A DNA stretch of 64,000 bases. Origin: Forficula auricularia. Lineage: Eukaryota > Arthropoda > Insecta > Dermaptera > Forficulidae. How positions within the stretch are numbered: the stretch's first letter is position 1; every line of letters begins with the position of its first letter. Positions 10,370 through 21,455 of the stretch are shown here, piece after piece. Under the pieces are notes generated by a model. That model did not search any database. It was not told where the DNA came from and saw nothing but the letters and a program-made list of their open reading frames with translations. The translations under genes and the position numbers were made by a program. Location: assembly GCA_024734495.1 (NCBI GenBank), contig JALMQS010000887.1:1825228-1889227 (forward strand), in the 5' to 3' direction.

Positions 10370-12322
10370 TTCTAAATATTCGGAACTTCATTATTTTTTT
10401 ATCTTATATAGTTGACTTAATAATTTTGCTTTTAGTGAATTTTATTCTTGAAATAAGCTCCACGTATTGTACAAATGTACCGGGTGATTCAATAAGGGTG
10501 ACGAGGTACCGTATCTCAGGAACTAATAATCGTAGAAGTTTGGGAAAAAAATCCTTCAGAGGAAATCGGCCAAGAAAAATTGCTGGAAATATTTTTTAAG
10601 TTCATACGTCCACCGCTAGGTGGCTAAATAGCTTCAATCGTATAAAAAAATGCAATTTTCTCGAAAATTTTCCAATATAAGTTTAGAAATGAATACTCTC
10701 ACGTTAATGCCACCATAATAGTCCATCTTTTTGATAAATGACTTTTTATTGTAGGGCGTAAAATAAAGGCGGGAGGGGATGCTAAACTTTTATGGACTGT
10801 AGTGTCTATAACTTAAGTTAGACTTAACGGAATTTTGTTAACAAGGTCTGGTTCAAGAAAGGAAGGTTTGGTGAATAAATTAAAAAACCATCCATGCCAT
10901 TCTAGTTCTTGCCGCCCTCGCTAAGGGGCGTGTTTTATAAAGTTAACCGTTTTATTAATTTTGCTCCGAAATCTTAAATGGAACCGTATAATTATTTTAT
11001 TAGATTCAGAAAGTAGATCAAATTTGCAACAAAATATGTTCAAACCGCATGTCGATATCTTCATTCGTTTAACAGTTATTGCTTAAAGAATATTTTATTA
11101 ACGAATTTATTAAAGAAACAAAATAGGTAATTGAGTTTTCAATTTTTTTTAAGTTTCGTAGTCAAGCATGCCATGGACAAATAAAAAAACAGTTTAAAAC
11201 TTTGTTCTTATTTTCATTTAATCACAACAATAATGATATAACATAACAAACAATAAAATAACAATTACAACATTAACATCTATTTGTGAAAAATCGCCGT
11301 TTCCATAGAAACTGTCAACCAAGTCTTTCACGGCCTTCTAAGAAATTAGACATTTTTGAAATTTAATACCTACTCACAGACGACACAGAAAAGCATTAGG
11401 AAAAAAGCGTTATTATCATTATTGTTGTGATTAAATGAAAATAAGAACAAAGTTTTAAACTGTTTTTTTATTTGTCCATGGCATGCTTGACTACGAAACT
11501 TAAAAAAAATTGAAAACTCAATTACCTATTTTGTTTCTTTAATAAATTCGTTAATAAAATATTCTTTAAGCAATAACTGTTAAACGAATGAAGATATCGA
11601 CATGCGGTTTGAACATATTTTGTTGCAAATTTGATCTACTTTCTGAATCTAATAAAATAATTATACGGTTCCATTTAAGATTTCGGAGCAAAATTAATAA
11701 AACGGTTAACTTTATAAAACACGCCCCTTAGCGAGGGCGGCAAGAACTAGAATGGCATGGATGGTTTTTAATTTATTCACCAAACCTTCCTTTCTTGAAC
11801 CAGACCTTGTTAACAAAATTCCGTTAAGTCTAACTTAAGTTATAGACACTACAGTCCATAAAAGTTTAGCATCCCCTCCCGCCTTTATTTTACGCCCTAC
11901 AATAAAAAGTCATTTATCAAAAAGATGGACTATTATGGTGGCATTAACGTGAGAGTATTCATTTCTAAACTTATATTGGAAAATTTTCGAGAAAATTGCA
12001 TTTTTTATACGATTGAAGCTATTTAGCCACCTAGCGGTGGACGTATGAACTTAAAAAATATTTCCAGCAATTTTTCTTGGCCGATTTCCTCTGAAGGATT
12101 TTTTTCCCAAACTTCTACGATTATTAGTTCCTGAGATACGGTACCTCGTCACCCTTATTGAATCACCCGGTACAAATGAACATCCTAATTTCGAAAAATG
12201 GAATAAATATATCTTTACATATAAATCTCAATGTTTTAAGGAAATTTATGATTTTTTTGGGGCCCCAGTCATTGCAATGCTGGGCCGCATGCGGCCTACG
12301 CGCAAGGGGTTGGACAGCCCTG
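10370..12322. mobile_element. hAT-like relic 2, interrupted by a long palindrome
   Basis: Left part (10370-10477) and right part (12179-12322, ending GGTTGGACAGCCCTG) match the first and last portions of relic 1. The 1.7-kb palindrome 10478-12170 separates them. GGGCCGCATGCGGCC near the right end is also shared with the hAT relic ending at 42871. Confidence 0.45.
10478..12170. mobile_element. Long near-perfect fold-back (arms about 760 bp)
   Basis: Arms 10478-11237 and 11415-12170 are inverted copies with practically no mismatches seen by eye; one 2-bp length difference was noted. The outer end is CCGGGTGATTCAATAAGG. TACAAATG flanks the element at 10470-10477 and again at 12171-12178, an 8-bp target duplication. 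The central 172-175 bp is not part of the arms and has no frame over 60 codons. Very long arms plus 8-9 bp duplication resemble Foldback/MULE-type elements. The near identity of the arms means either recent insertion or ongoing arm conversion. Confidence 0.85.
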
Positions 12323-12721
12323 ATTTAGGTCGTTCGGTTTATTATAAGAACTGGCAATAACTAAATGGATTCTAGAATTTGAAATATGCAGTCGAACGCG
12401 CATTGTGTAATTCCAGCTTTAAACCTGGTCAGCTCAATAAAACACGTTTTTTTAAACTTATTTTAATTATTGCCCTCTATTAATTATTCAGACTTTTACA
12501 AAATAACAATTAAATTAGTTGCTAATTTGAATTCTTTCACTGAAGTGATTTTTAATTTAATTATGATTTTACAAAGTATAACTCACGTAATTAATTAAAT
12601 TATATACCTAGTAAAGTGGGAAAAATAATCATTTACCAAACAATTTAATTAGGTATATATCATACGATATATATCCTCTAAATAATTCAATTAATTATAA
12701 TAATATTTTTTTGTTTTTTAG

Positions 12722-12837
12722 ATCCTTGTGATTATACAAGATGCAGTGCTAATCATGTATGTGTGAACAAAGAAGTATGCTCATGTAAAAGGACTGCGGT
12801 TTGCCAAGAAACGACGGAATGTCCGGAAATCAAATAA
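12722..12837 (+). CDS. Cysteine-rich 3'-terminal exon, follistatin-like motif (secreted protein C-terminus)
   Basis: A T-rich tract ending TTTTTTAG gives a strong 3' splice site; the exon starts at 12722 with two bases of a split codon. The frame then reads PCDYTRCSANHVCVNKEVCS and stops at TAA 12835-12837, followed by a second TAA. Seven cysteines fall in 37 codons with spacing C-x4-C-x4-C-x5-C-x-C-x5-C-x6-C. The first five match the follistatin-domain (FOLN) pattern PC..V.C....C...C.C found in extracellular proteins such as agrin, SPARC and follistatin. Polyadenylation signals AATAAA occur at 12836-12841 and 12889-12894. The upstream exons, including any signal peptide, were not found in this window and may lie beyond a long transposon-filled intron. 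Function is inferred from the cysteine pattern only. A short stretch like this could also belong to a Kazal or other disulfide-rich family. Confidence 0.6.
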
Positions 12838-12900
12838 TAAATACATGTAAAAACTATTTTTTTGATCAATCTATACATTTCTTTATAAAATAAACAAGAC
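12838..12900 (+). terminator. 3' UTR with polyadenylation signals for the terminal exon
   Basis: One AATAAA overlaps the stop codons (12836-12841) and one lies about 50 bases on (12889-12894). This spacing fits a very short 3' UTR. Confidence 0.45.
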
Positions 12901-13291
12901 CGGACTTTCACTCACAAGCTTCCCTTCTTTAAAATCTTAATAATTTTCCTCTTTAAAAGTGATTCACCAGAAATCAAAATCGCAAAATGTACACTGATCT
13001 GGAGAACCAAATAAACCAAAATCTTGCTGTAAATTCTTTTAACTGATGCTCGACATAGGTAAATTCAAAATTGCATTGCTCTAAAACATCGGTTTCCAAA
13101 CTTTTTAATCCCCTACTTTTTATTAATAATTCCCCTTCTCTTATCCCCACTCATTCCTAACAAAGTATTAAATTAAATAAAAAAAGTATCAAAAATAGAA
13201 TAGTTGAATATTCAAATGAAGCAGATAATAATTAAAACTATCAAGACTTTAATACAATAATATGGTATTCTTATTATTAATTTTATTTTTT

Positions 13292-13470
13292 TTTTTTGGC
13301 TTTTCGGCCTTTCTAGCCATAAGCCATTTACGATACTAATATTAATTTATTTAAATTTGTCTCTACCTCGGGGGTCAGATTTTAGCCGGATGCCTCGAGT
13401 CGGATTCGAACTCGGGTCCTCTTGGTTAGCTGGCTGACATGCTACCGCCTAGCCTACCCGACCCCCCCCC
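13292..13470 (-). repeat. SINE family A, tRNA-derived
   Basis: On the minus strand: a G-run, GGTCGGGTAGGCTAGGCGGT (A box region), a B box GAGTTCGAATCC, then a body with GGCTAAAATCTGACCCC, TAGTATCGTAA and GGCTTATGGCTAGAAAGGCC, and an A-rich tail. The same order of blocks is at 44978-45152 on the plus strand. It is transcribed by polymerase III if active and relies on a partner LINE for mobility; the partner is unknown. Confidence 0.75.
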
Positions 13471-14262
13471 CCAATTATTAATTTTATTTCCAAAATATTT
13501 TTGTTAATAAAATTTGTTGTTAATATACCTCTAAGTATTGAAATATTTTTTCTCGTAAATAAAACTTTTTTCAGTCATTATTAGTATAATTTTCGAACTT
13601 CCAAGCGATTAATAATTGGTACGTCAAGCACCCAAATGAAATAAAAAATGTAATTTTTCTGAAAATTCCACAAAAAAATAACTTTTTTCCTTCATAACTG
13701 TAATCAGAAAAGAACATTAAGTAATTAATATGGCTTTGCATCAAATAATAGCGAAAGATGTTAATTTTAATTTCAATGGATAAAAGCATTAATACCAAAT
13801 ATATAATTAAAGGTATTTGTGTAAAATGTTTATCTCAAAAAACATCATTCCTAACAAGCCTGAGAACTGAAGTTTCACATATCCATAAATAATGCCAAAC
13901 TTTTAAAAAAAGACATCACATCTAAAATTTTAATGATGTTGCGAAAGTGTCAGGATTCAGTCAAAAATAACACCTTAATTGTTCATTTCCAAGCTTTCAA
14001 TCATTTATGGTATTCAGGTCTTTGTAGCCTGACCACCAATTTTAAATCCAAAGTATGAAAATTACTAATGTCAAACATTTTTTAAAGAAGTAGTCATATT
14101 TCAATAATGGTCAAAAAACTATTAATGAAAATGGGGTTTAATATGATTCAAAACGTGGTATAAAGCAAATTCTAGAATTCGGATAATGGTGATTAAAAGA
14201 GCGGCATCGATATCTTATTAAACATCTTAAACATGGATAAAGTTACTATGATTGTTTATTTT

Positions 14263-14550
14263 ATTATAATAACCAAAATGAGGCTTTTTTAAAAACACAT
14301 GGAAAACGTTGGTCGTTCCCTTATAGACAGGAGAAAAGGTCAATTATAACAAATATCTTCTTTTCATAAGATTTTAATAATTCCCACCATGGAGACAGTT
14401 TCGGCCGATATTTTCATGCCATCTTCAATCTAAAATCAATATCAACAAACAATTGCATACAAGAAACATTATAACATAATTACATCATATTAATCCATAA
14501 CCAACGTTTTACATGTGTTTTTAAAAAAGCCTCATTTTGATTATTATAAT
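14263..14550. mobile_element. Fold-back element with degenerate ribozyme-like motif
   Basis: Arms contain AAAATGAGGCTTTTTTAAAA, CACATG and AACGTTGG (left about 14263-14320) and the inverse at about 14500-14550. In the loop, the minus strand reads TTGAAGA, one base, GGC...GCC, GAA, ACTGT, C (about 14397-14440). C3 of the hammerhead core is changed to T, and stem I pairing is only about 2 bp. Confidence 0.5.
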
Positions 14551-14554
14551 ATCT

Positions 14555-16060
14555 TAAAAATGGTTTAACAAATTTCGAATTAATTTAGAGCGAGACATTC
14601 ATCTGATAATGAAAGAGATATCAATACATGGGAAGCCCAGATAAGAAGAGACTGGTTTGACCAATTGTGTTTTTCTATAAAGAAATGAAGTCAGTGAGTA
14701 CTAGTATATTACTTTAAAATCCACTTCTAGTGAACAAATTATAATTTTTATTTAATAATCCACTTGATGTTAGCAAGGAGGTGACCAAGAGAGTGGTGCA
14801 CAGTTCCTGGCCCCTCCCTTAATATGATTTATATCAAAAAACAAAAACCTCTTTCTGAGAAAGCTAGAAAGCTGAAATTTCACATTCTTATGAATAATGA
14901 CGTCACACTTTTGGGTAAAACTGAAATGTTTAAAATTTTAATATCTAAGGGTGAAAATCGGAAAGAGGTTGTTAAAACCCAAATTATTAATCTTATCTAA
15001 ATCCCAAATAAATTAAATTTTTAATTCAAATTATATATTATGCATAAAAGCCTATAGCCAAGTTTCGGTTCAAGACAGTCCCCTTAGGTACAATGCCAGG
15101 AATAAATTTAGAAAAAATTAAAAATATAAAATATAAGACACCAGAAAACCAAACTCAATTAAATTTACTTAAAAGTTTGGCACTTATTTTTCAAAAGATT
15201 GTGAGCCCATTTTTCATAATCCAAATTGAGGAAAGAGTTCAAAATTTAAACTACTAAAATGTACCTAATGTTAAAAAAAAAACTAAGAAAGTTTAAATTT
15301 AAAAAGAGAGGTAATGTTTTATTATTAGAAGAGGAGTTTTAATATTTTACGAGACCGGAAATTAAATTAATACTTTTTGCTCAAATTTTATTTGGCAATT
15401 ATCCTATAAGTATAGATATTGAGCTGAAATTTGGCACACAATTTTTATTGATAAACTGAGGAATTTATTCTGAGTTTCAGCTCTCTATCTTAAATTATTC
15501 ATAGACATAATTGACTAAACTTTCTTCTCAAATTTATTCTACTAATCTATAGGTACTTTATTTTTTTTGAAAATTCGCTTTACTGGTCAAACATTTTATT
15601 GCAATATATGCATAAAACAAAAGATTAAATAATTTTGATTTACATTATTATAATCCAGAAACATTATTATTATGAAATGTTTATTAAAGAGATTATGGAA
15701 GATTAAATTTTCACAATTCATTCTGAAAAAAGTCAGGTATTATTTTATTATTTATTGTGGAGTTTTAGTCAATTTTGTTAAATAGAATAATAATGAATGC
15801 AGAGAGAATTGTGCTAATATGGGGTCGTGGGGCGAGGGTAGGGGTGGTTAAGGGTAAAATGCGAGAGGGCTGGTGAAGATGGATGATAGAATCGCATATT
15901 TAATGAGCCCTCTACTACATTATTAAATCCCATAGTATTATAGTCTTTTGTTGATATTCAATCATTTAAATTTATTATTAGGTGACGAACCTGAACGAAT
16001 TTTAAAGGTAATAATCAAAGTGTAAAATTTTATTGGTAATAATTAATTTAAATTAAATAA
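14555..16060. other. Unassigned AT-rich DNA
   Basis: No gene, SINE or paired repeat recognised. A G-rich patch (15815-15890) is the only compositional outlier. Confidence 0.4.
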
Positions 16061-16063
16061 TAA

Positions 16064-16116
16064 AGCAGAGGACACGCTATTTCTCTTTAAGAATTAAGAA
16101 CTCTGCTACTCGGCAA
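16064..16116 (-). repeat. Solo arm of family IV fold-back
   Basis: GCAGAGGACACGCTATTTCT followed by AACTCTGCTACTCGGCAAG matches the arm sequence of the elements at 633-1121 and 39950-40535 in the minus orientation. The partner arm is missing. Confidence 0.6.
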
Positions 16117-16380
16117 GAAAAAATATTTTCAATTCTCAAAAAACAAAAAGATATCCAATAAAGTCAATAATACCTACTAAAGTTTCATTTGTAAGAAACA
16201 TGAGATTCTCGAATTCACATAACGCACATATTCCACAAACTACAAGACCCAAATCCACAGGTACCTTCGACTCCGACCTAGCCCCCAAAAAATTATCATC
16301 TCAAGATTAAGGTGTCTAGATTTTTAATTTCAATTGCATAAAGTAAAAAAGTGGTAAACTAATTTAAGAATTTCATTTTT

Positions 16381-16675
16381 GTACTTGAGACGTTGCGCAT
16401 ATCGAGTGAGAGCACACCAAGATTTATGTACCATTTTATAATTCATATAATTTTGTATATTATGATAAAATCCACAACAACTCTGCCTGCGGACAATTTG
16501 TTTATAAAATTAATTGTGTCGCTAATACTCTCTTAGGAACTGATGATGGCATTATTTAATTAAAGCCGAAACGTTTTCCATAATTGGGAGTTTTTTATTC
16601 AGCGAGGCTACCCATTGGCTGAATCCCTCTCCATTACTTAATTATATACATATACAGCCATCAAAATTGTATCTA
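16381..16675 (+). mobile_element. Family V element fragment with well-formed ribozyme-like motif
   Basis: The whole stretch matches 41634-41937 in inverse orientation at high identity. That copy has a second inverted end, which is missing here, so this copy is incomplete or solo. The plus-strand motif at 16536-16579 has all invariant hammerhead core bases (see separate entry). Confidence 0.75.
16536..16579 (+). ncRNA. Hammerhead-like ribozyme motif (family V)
   Basis: GGAA (stem I), CTGATGA, one extra T, GGC with a 14-base loop and GCC (stem II), GAA, ACGT (self-complementary stem III), T, then TTCC, which pairs with GGAA. In hammerhead numbering the cleavage triplet would be GUU. The extra base before stem II is not standard. 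Stem III as ACGT can only form between two molecules or two copies, so activity would need dimerisation. Confidence 0.5.
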
Positions 16676-17323
16676 AATTAAGAATTTTTTAACAAAGGTA
16701 TTCAGAAAACTAGGTTTATTATAACTATATAACGAATTTTGTATTAGTGAATAACCCATCATCCAAATTACTCCGTTATATCGAGGTTTTATAGTGTAGT
16801 ATAATTTTGATTATAATGCTATTGCCTTTTTTGGGGGTGTCTTACACTTTATACTAAGTTTTCTCGAAAATGTTTAAAATTTGAATATTTTTTTTTCTAG
16901 AAATTAAGGAATAAAATATTTTAATAAACATTCTACTTAAAACGGGAAAGAATTATTTCCTAACATTCTGAATACAATTTGAGTTTTGAGTTAGAATTAT
17001 TTCGTGTTAAAACCCGACTTTCAAGCAGCTAAGCCCGTTTCTCAATTAACATTTTACCATATTATTATAATTTTTTGTGAGATCGTCAAAGCTGTCTCGT
17101 ATAGAACCCCATGTTTTTTCTAGCCAGCAAATCTTATTGTCTCAAGTAACCCAGAATAGCCGTGTTGAACGGCTGAATTGTTTTGACTACTCAAGCATAA
17201 TAAACTTATGCGTTAACATTTTAGAGCTAAAATTAGATGCATAGTTTGAAAAGTTTAATAGCAAAATCATTAAATACTCTACCCGAAATTCTGGGAAAAT
17301 AAAATAAATAGATTATTCAACCA

Positions 17324-17580
17324 AGGGTTTGATGTCATGGTGCGGGAACACCATTCCCGCACTGGTTTTGAGAGTTTTTTATTTTTGTATTTTTTATTTC
17401 ATCTATTTATTTTAGAGGTTAAAATTTTTTTTTGAAAAACACAGAAAAAAATTGAAAACTCCTAAAATCCATAATTTGCAACATATAATTCCAAAATTTT
17501 CCGGGGAGGACCCCACGGAACCGCCAGGTCATCCGAGATTTCAGTGTTCCCGCAGCGCTAAATTTGCGATGACACCACTT
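17324..17580. mobile_element. Mutator-like MITE with 10-bp target duplication
   Basis: TATTCAACCA occurs immediately outside both ends (17314-17323 and 17581-17590). Inside, the left end has TGATGTCATGG then TGCGGGAACACC, and the inverted right end has TGGTGTCATCG then TGCGGGAACAC. A 9-10 bp duplication is typical of Mutator-like elements. The GC-rich part 17500-17575 belongs to the element and explains the short open frame seen there. Confidence 0.6.
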
Positions 17581-18024
17581 TATTCAACCACATCCTTTTA
17601 TTCTTGCTTTTTTCTAAAATCAAATTTAGACAAATTAATCTAACGTTAGTATTTTGCAATCCGAAAAGTAGTAAATTTTATCAATATCTAAAAATATTAT
17701 AAATATCGTCTTTTCACTTTTCTATAGTTAAGGAAATGATGGGTAAAAACTTTAACAAATATTGGAAACTTCGAAAAATAAATTTTGGAAAGAACTCGTT
17801 CATTTATTCTTTAGAAGTGAATGTAGAAAACACAATTCTAACAATATTTCTCACTTTAAATCTGACTCTAGGTCCTCTAGGCCACAGGAACCAAATGATA
17901 ATATTTGCCAGGTTCTGTCACTACTGACAATATTATACACGCTTTAAAAGTAAATCCGTTCCGTTTCTAGCCAAGATAGAGTTGAAACTCTCCTTACTTC
18001 CTTTGTACTTTGTCAATAAATTTC

Positions 18025-18038
18025 AATGCGATACGGAT
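18025..18038 (+). repeat. Left target-site duplication of Jockey-like insertion
   Basis: AATGCGATACGGAT is repeated exactly at 18559-18572, directly after a poly-A run. A 14-bp exact duplication fits target-primed reverse transcription by a non-LTR element. Confidence 0.9.
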
Positions 18039-18558
18039 TAAAAGAAAGTTATACTGGATGATAGGACGGAGATCCAAACAACAAAATTATTGTGTATAGA
18101 CAAATCATAAGACCAGTCTGGATCTATGGTATACAGCTCTGGGGCTGTAGCAAAGAATCAATATCAGGATGATTCAAACTTTTCAAAACAATACTCTGCG
18201 AGATATCGTCGATGCCCGCTGGTACATCAGGAACGGAGACATCAGGAAGGATCTCCACATTACTACTGTACAAAGGAAATAACTAAAGCAGCCAGGAATC
18301 ATAAATTGCGACTGGAAAATCACTATAATCCAGAAACTGTTCGAATACTCAGCACCGTCGGACAGCTGAGAAGATTGAAGAGGCCAACTGACTTGTCCCA
18401 ATGAGAAACTTTAAAGTGATCCCAGTGAATTGCGGATAATGTTAGACATTTGCAATGTCATCAATGAGATGGCATGCTTCCTGAATGTTATATACTTTAT
18501 TATAGTAAAATCATAAAACGGTCATCTGACTGGATTGATAAAGTAAAAAAAAAAAAAG
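18039..18558 (+). pseudogene. 5'-truncated Jockey-clade non-LTR retrotransposon (RT C-terminal part)
   Basis: Conceptual translation gives the typical Jockey reverse transcriptase C-terminus in pieces: VYRQIIRPVWIYGIQLWGC, then RDIVDARWYIRNGDIRKDLH and EITKAARNHKLRLENH, ending near GQLRRLKRP before a stop around 18404. Stops and at least two frameshifts interrupt it, so it is non-functional. A 3' UTR of about 140 bp and a poly-A run (18546-18558) follow. The exact 14-bp target duplications define both ends and show the copy was truncated on arrival; only the last part of ORF2 was inserted. An open frame on the opposite strand is a shadow. Confidence 0.9.
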
Positions 18559-18740
18559 AATGCGATACGGATATATGCAACACGACTGGATTGGAAAGGA
18601 TGTAAAAATGACAACAGCACACAGTGTCATATGAGGGTCACCCACTTCAGAAAAAGCTGCGACACATGTTGCTTAACTTTGGAGATCCTTTGGAAAATGT
18701 TTTTTTTTTCTAATATGTCAAGGCATTTGAAAATCCAAAT

Positions 18741-18924
18741 ATTTTTATTTTTTTTATTTTCACCGAGAACACAGCCCATTTAGACAGCACATCAGTAAAG
18801 TGTTAGTAGTGTTAGTGAGCCGAGTTTTAGCTGGTCGAAATTTTATATGCTAGCAGGGCTCGAACCCATCAGCGATGCCGAAGCGGGCCCAGTGCCTTAG
18901 CCAGCTCGGAGAACCCGACTCCCC
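18741..18924 (-). repeat. SINE family B, tRNA-derived, with target duplication
   Basis: Minus strand: GGAGTCGGGTTCTCCGAGCT, CTGGCTAAGGCACTGG (A box region, Leu/Ser-tRNA-like), GGGTTCGAGCCC (B box), body with AACACTTTACTGATGTGCTG and TCTAAATGGGC, and an A/T-rich tail. AATCTAAATATT (18925-18936) and AATCCAAATATT (18732-18743) flank it, 11 of 12 matching. A second copy is at 27158-27368. Confidence 0.85.
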
Positions 18925-18939
18925 AATCTAAATATTAGA

Positions 18940-19840
18940 GTTAAAAAAATCAAAAAATTTTGATAACATTAAAGCCCATTATTAGGATTTGAATAATGCA
19001 AAACTGATTAGTCGAATCACATTATTCTAATTATCCAACAAATATATTCATCACGACATGTCTTAGGCTGGAAACATAATGAAAGAACAGGGCAGCGGGA
19101 CTCTTAGTTAGGTTTTTGCAACTCTAAAATCTATAGAAAAAAGATGCAATGCATTTTCTCAATGTCCACAAAAACATCCGGACAATTTGTCTAATTGACC
19201 TAAATAATATCATTTGGTTATTTTTAAATAATAGTTAAAATAGGGGGAAAATATTTAAATCATCCTTTCTAATTTAGTTGTTTAAAGCATATCGTGTGTA
19301 TGTTTGTGTATATATTTATGTAATTGGGTAATGGAATTCATTTAGACTTTTTTACGTGACGAGAAAACTAACTGGACATAAAGCCAATTTGTTTTCAAAA
19401 TGGGAACAAATAAAAAACACCCGAAGTATATATATATATACATGTATTGTTTGATATATTCCTTATATCAATTTGAAATTTTAATTACACATATTATTGT
19501 TTGAGAATTAGTAATATTTTGCATATTTTATCAAATTTAACAATTACATTTTAAAAAGTAAGTATGATTTCTGTTAAATCATCATTGTCGTTCTTAAGAC
19601 ATATTTGGTCAAATTGTTAGCCAAAATCTGAAGATATTTGGACTCTAAGGTTAAGTTGACCTCCAGAGTAATTTAACTGGCGTTGTACATTCTCAGATAC
19701 TTAATGAATGATTTGGGAAATTTTAGAGATTTAGAGAAATATGATAATCATTGTCATGTTATGTTAAATAAAATCGAATAGATGTTCCTTATGACTGATT
19801 ATTCCATAAAGATGATGATGGTGGTGGTGATATCTAGTTA
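18940..19840. other. Unassigned AT-rich DNA
   Basis: Nothing assignable; a short TA microsatellite lies at about 19428-19440. Confidence 0.4.
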
Positions 19841-19907
19841 TGTAATTAATAAAGTAAAGGGTGTGCAGTTTCACAGTGAATGAAATAAAACTCAAAGAGG
19901 TTTATAC

Positions 19908-19940
19908 AAACTCAATCTATTTCAGATTATTAGTCCATCA
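19908..19940 (-). ncRNA. Hammerhead-like motif, left-arm copy
   Basis: Reads AAACTC, CTGATGA, T, GGA...TCT, GAA, ATAGAT, T, GAGTTT on the minus strand. Core bases and stem I (AAACTC/GAGTTT) are intact. The stem III bases ATAGAT are no longer self-complementary, unlike the right-arm copy. Confidence 0.45.
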
Positions 19941-19975
19941 TCAGGAGTTTACAGGTTAAAACAGTTTTAACCTGT

Positions 19976-20018
19976 AAACTCCTGATGATGGACTAATAAT
20001 CTGAAATATATTGAGTTT
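19976..20018 (+). ncRNA. Hammerhead-like motif, right-arm copy
   Basis: AAACTC (19976-19981), CTGATGA (19982-19988), one T, GGA...TCT stem II with one G-U pair, GAA, ATATAT (20006-20011), T, GAGTTT (20013-20018). AAACTC and GAGTTT pair perfectly over 6 bp. Compared with the ACGT copies, stem III has changed sequence but stayed self-complementary. Confidence 0.5.
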
Positions 20019-20788
20019 GTATAAACCTTTTGAGTTTTATTTCATTCACTGTGAAACTACACACCCTTTACTTTATTATTTAATATCATGTTTCACCTAA
20101 AACCTACACCTCTTTCTCTAGTTAAGTAGTTTGGCGACTGAACATTCTTGAAAAATAACAACCCCAAAAACTAAACTTTGGACAGAGATTTTTTAAAGAT
20201 AGGAGAAATTAGCAAATATCACTTATGTTTTTTCTGTTATCATTTAGATTTTTTTATTAAAAGAACCAAATTTGTCGAAAAATTGAATTTTTGCTTATTT
20301 ATGTTAAGAATGATTTGAAATGAAGAAAAAAATTATTTTCATTCATGATATTTTTATGTTCATCTAATTCTTACAATATCTTAAAAATGATAGGTCAAAG
20401 AAATTTCATCCTGGTTGCAAAACATTAGTATTTTCGAAAGAAAAAATATGAACACATAATGGGCCTTCTAGCTTCGAAATATTTTAAACAATAACTTTGT
20501 CATATAAGAAGCTGTTGAGGCTGGAATTTTAACACATGTTCAGGTTGATAAACTTTACTTATCTGCTCAGTTCAACTTGTTTAGATAAAATGTTCGCTTA
20601 AAAATAAAATTGCCAAATCTCTGAAATGTGGCAAATGAGCATCAAATGTTAAAGAAGTTTTAATCTTTTACTCAGATTTACATTTTAAAAATAGAGTATA
20701 GATACCAGTAATTTATCTCTAATAAACACATCATATAATTTTATTTTTATTTGATTTTTTGAAAATATGAAATTAAGTTAAAGCTGAG

Positions 20789-21103
20789 GATTTAATAGAA
20801 TGCTATCTAGGAATAAATAAAAAGAATATTTCCAATAAAGAGGATTTATTGGAATGATTTTCTCTTTACAAGCTTTTGAAACCAACGTTTCGAAAAATCT
20901 TCCCTTTTGAGGGTTCAAATGGTAAATGAAGGAAGCATGTAATATTTCTATTTTTTGTACGCTTCCTTCATTGACTCATTGAACCATGAAAAGGAGGAAG
21001 ATCTTCGAAACGTTGGTTTCAAAAGCTCTAAAAAAATCTTCCAATAAATCCTCTTTTATTGGAAATATTATTTTATTTATTCCTAGATTACATTCTATTA
21101 AAT
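20789..21103. mobile_element. Fold-back element with two decayed ribozyme-like motifs
   Basis: Arms share TTTAATAGAATG, AGGAATAAAT, TTTATTGGAA and AGCTTTTGAAACCAACGTTT. The cores are mutated: minus strand about 20878-20925 reads CTCAAAA in place of CTGAAGA, and plus strand about 20976-21020 reads ATGAAAA. Both keep GAA-ACGT-T-GGTT. A 67-codon open frame on the plus strand is just the right arm. Confidence 0.65.
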
Positions 21104-21420
21104 CATCTGTTATAAATCAACTAGTCTGTCTTCGAAGAAACTCTTCTAATATATTAAATTATACTAGTAGTATATTAACTAAAATTTAAAAATTCTATTT
21201 GATTCCTTTAAGGTTGCTGGGACAGTACCCCGCAAATCACAATAAAATCTAAATATTTTTTGACTAAAATTAATAATTTTAACACATAAATTAAATATTT
21301 TAATTTAGATTTTATAGCTAACATCATTTTTAATCGGATACATGAAATAATTTAGTTAATAAATATAATAAATAAATGTTTTTTGACTCGAGTATTTTAA
21401 ATGAATCTGGCAACAGCATC

Positions 21421-21455
21421 TACTAGCTGTCAGTTGTTGAAGTTTTGAGGTGAGT
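21421..21455 (+). promoter_or_regulatory. Candidate arthropod promoter and short first exon
   Basis: TCAGTT at 21430-21435 matches the arthropod initiator. About 14 bases later GAG|GTGAGT (junction 21449/21450) is a consensus 5' splice site. Together these could mark a very short untranslated first exon of a plus-strand gene, perhaps joined to 22453-22514. No TATA box is seen. The evidence is short motifs only. Confidence 0.25.

Larger units (their letters stand above)
19846..20110. mobile_element. Family I fold-back with a ribozyme-like motif in each arm
   Basis: Nearly perfect inverted arms meet at about 19959 (AAAACAGTTTTAACC). They contain AAAGTAAAGGGTGTG, TTTCACAGTGAATGAAATAA and ACTCCTGATGATGG. 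The right edge has TGTTTCACC...CCTACACC, the family end. The plus-strand motif in the right arm is complete; the minus-strand motif in the left arm has the same core but a broken stem III (ATAGAT). Confidence 0.85.

Noticed and set aside
10478..12170. Long palindrome as an assembly or library artefact
   Set aside because: A non-palindromic centre and an 8-bp duplication outside the arms are properties of a transposon, not of a chimeric read. Read-level data were not available.
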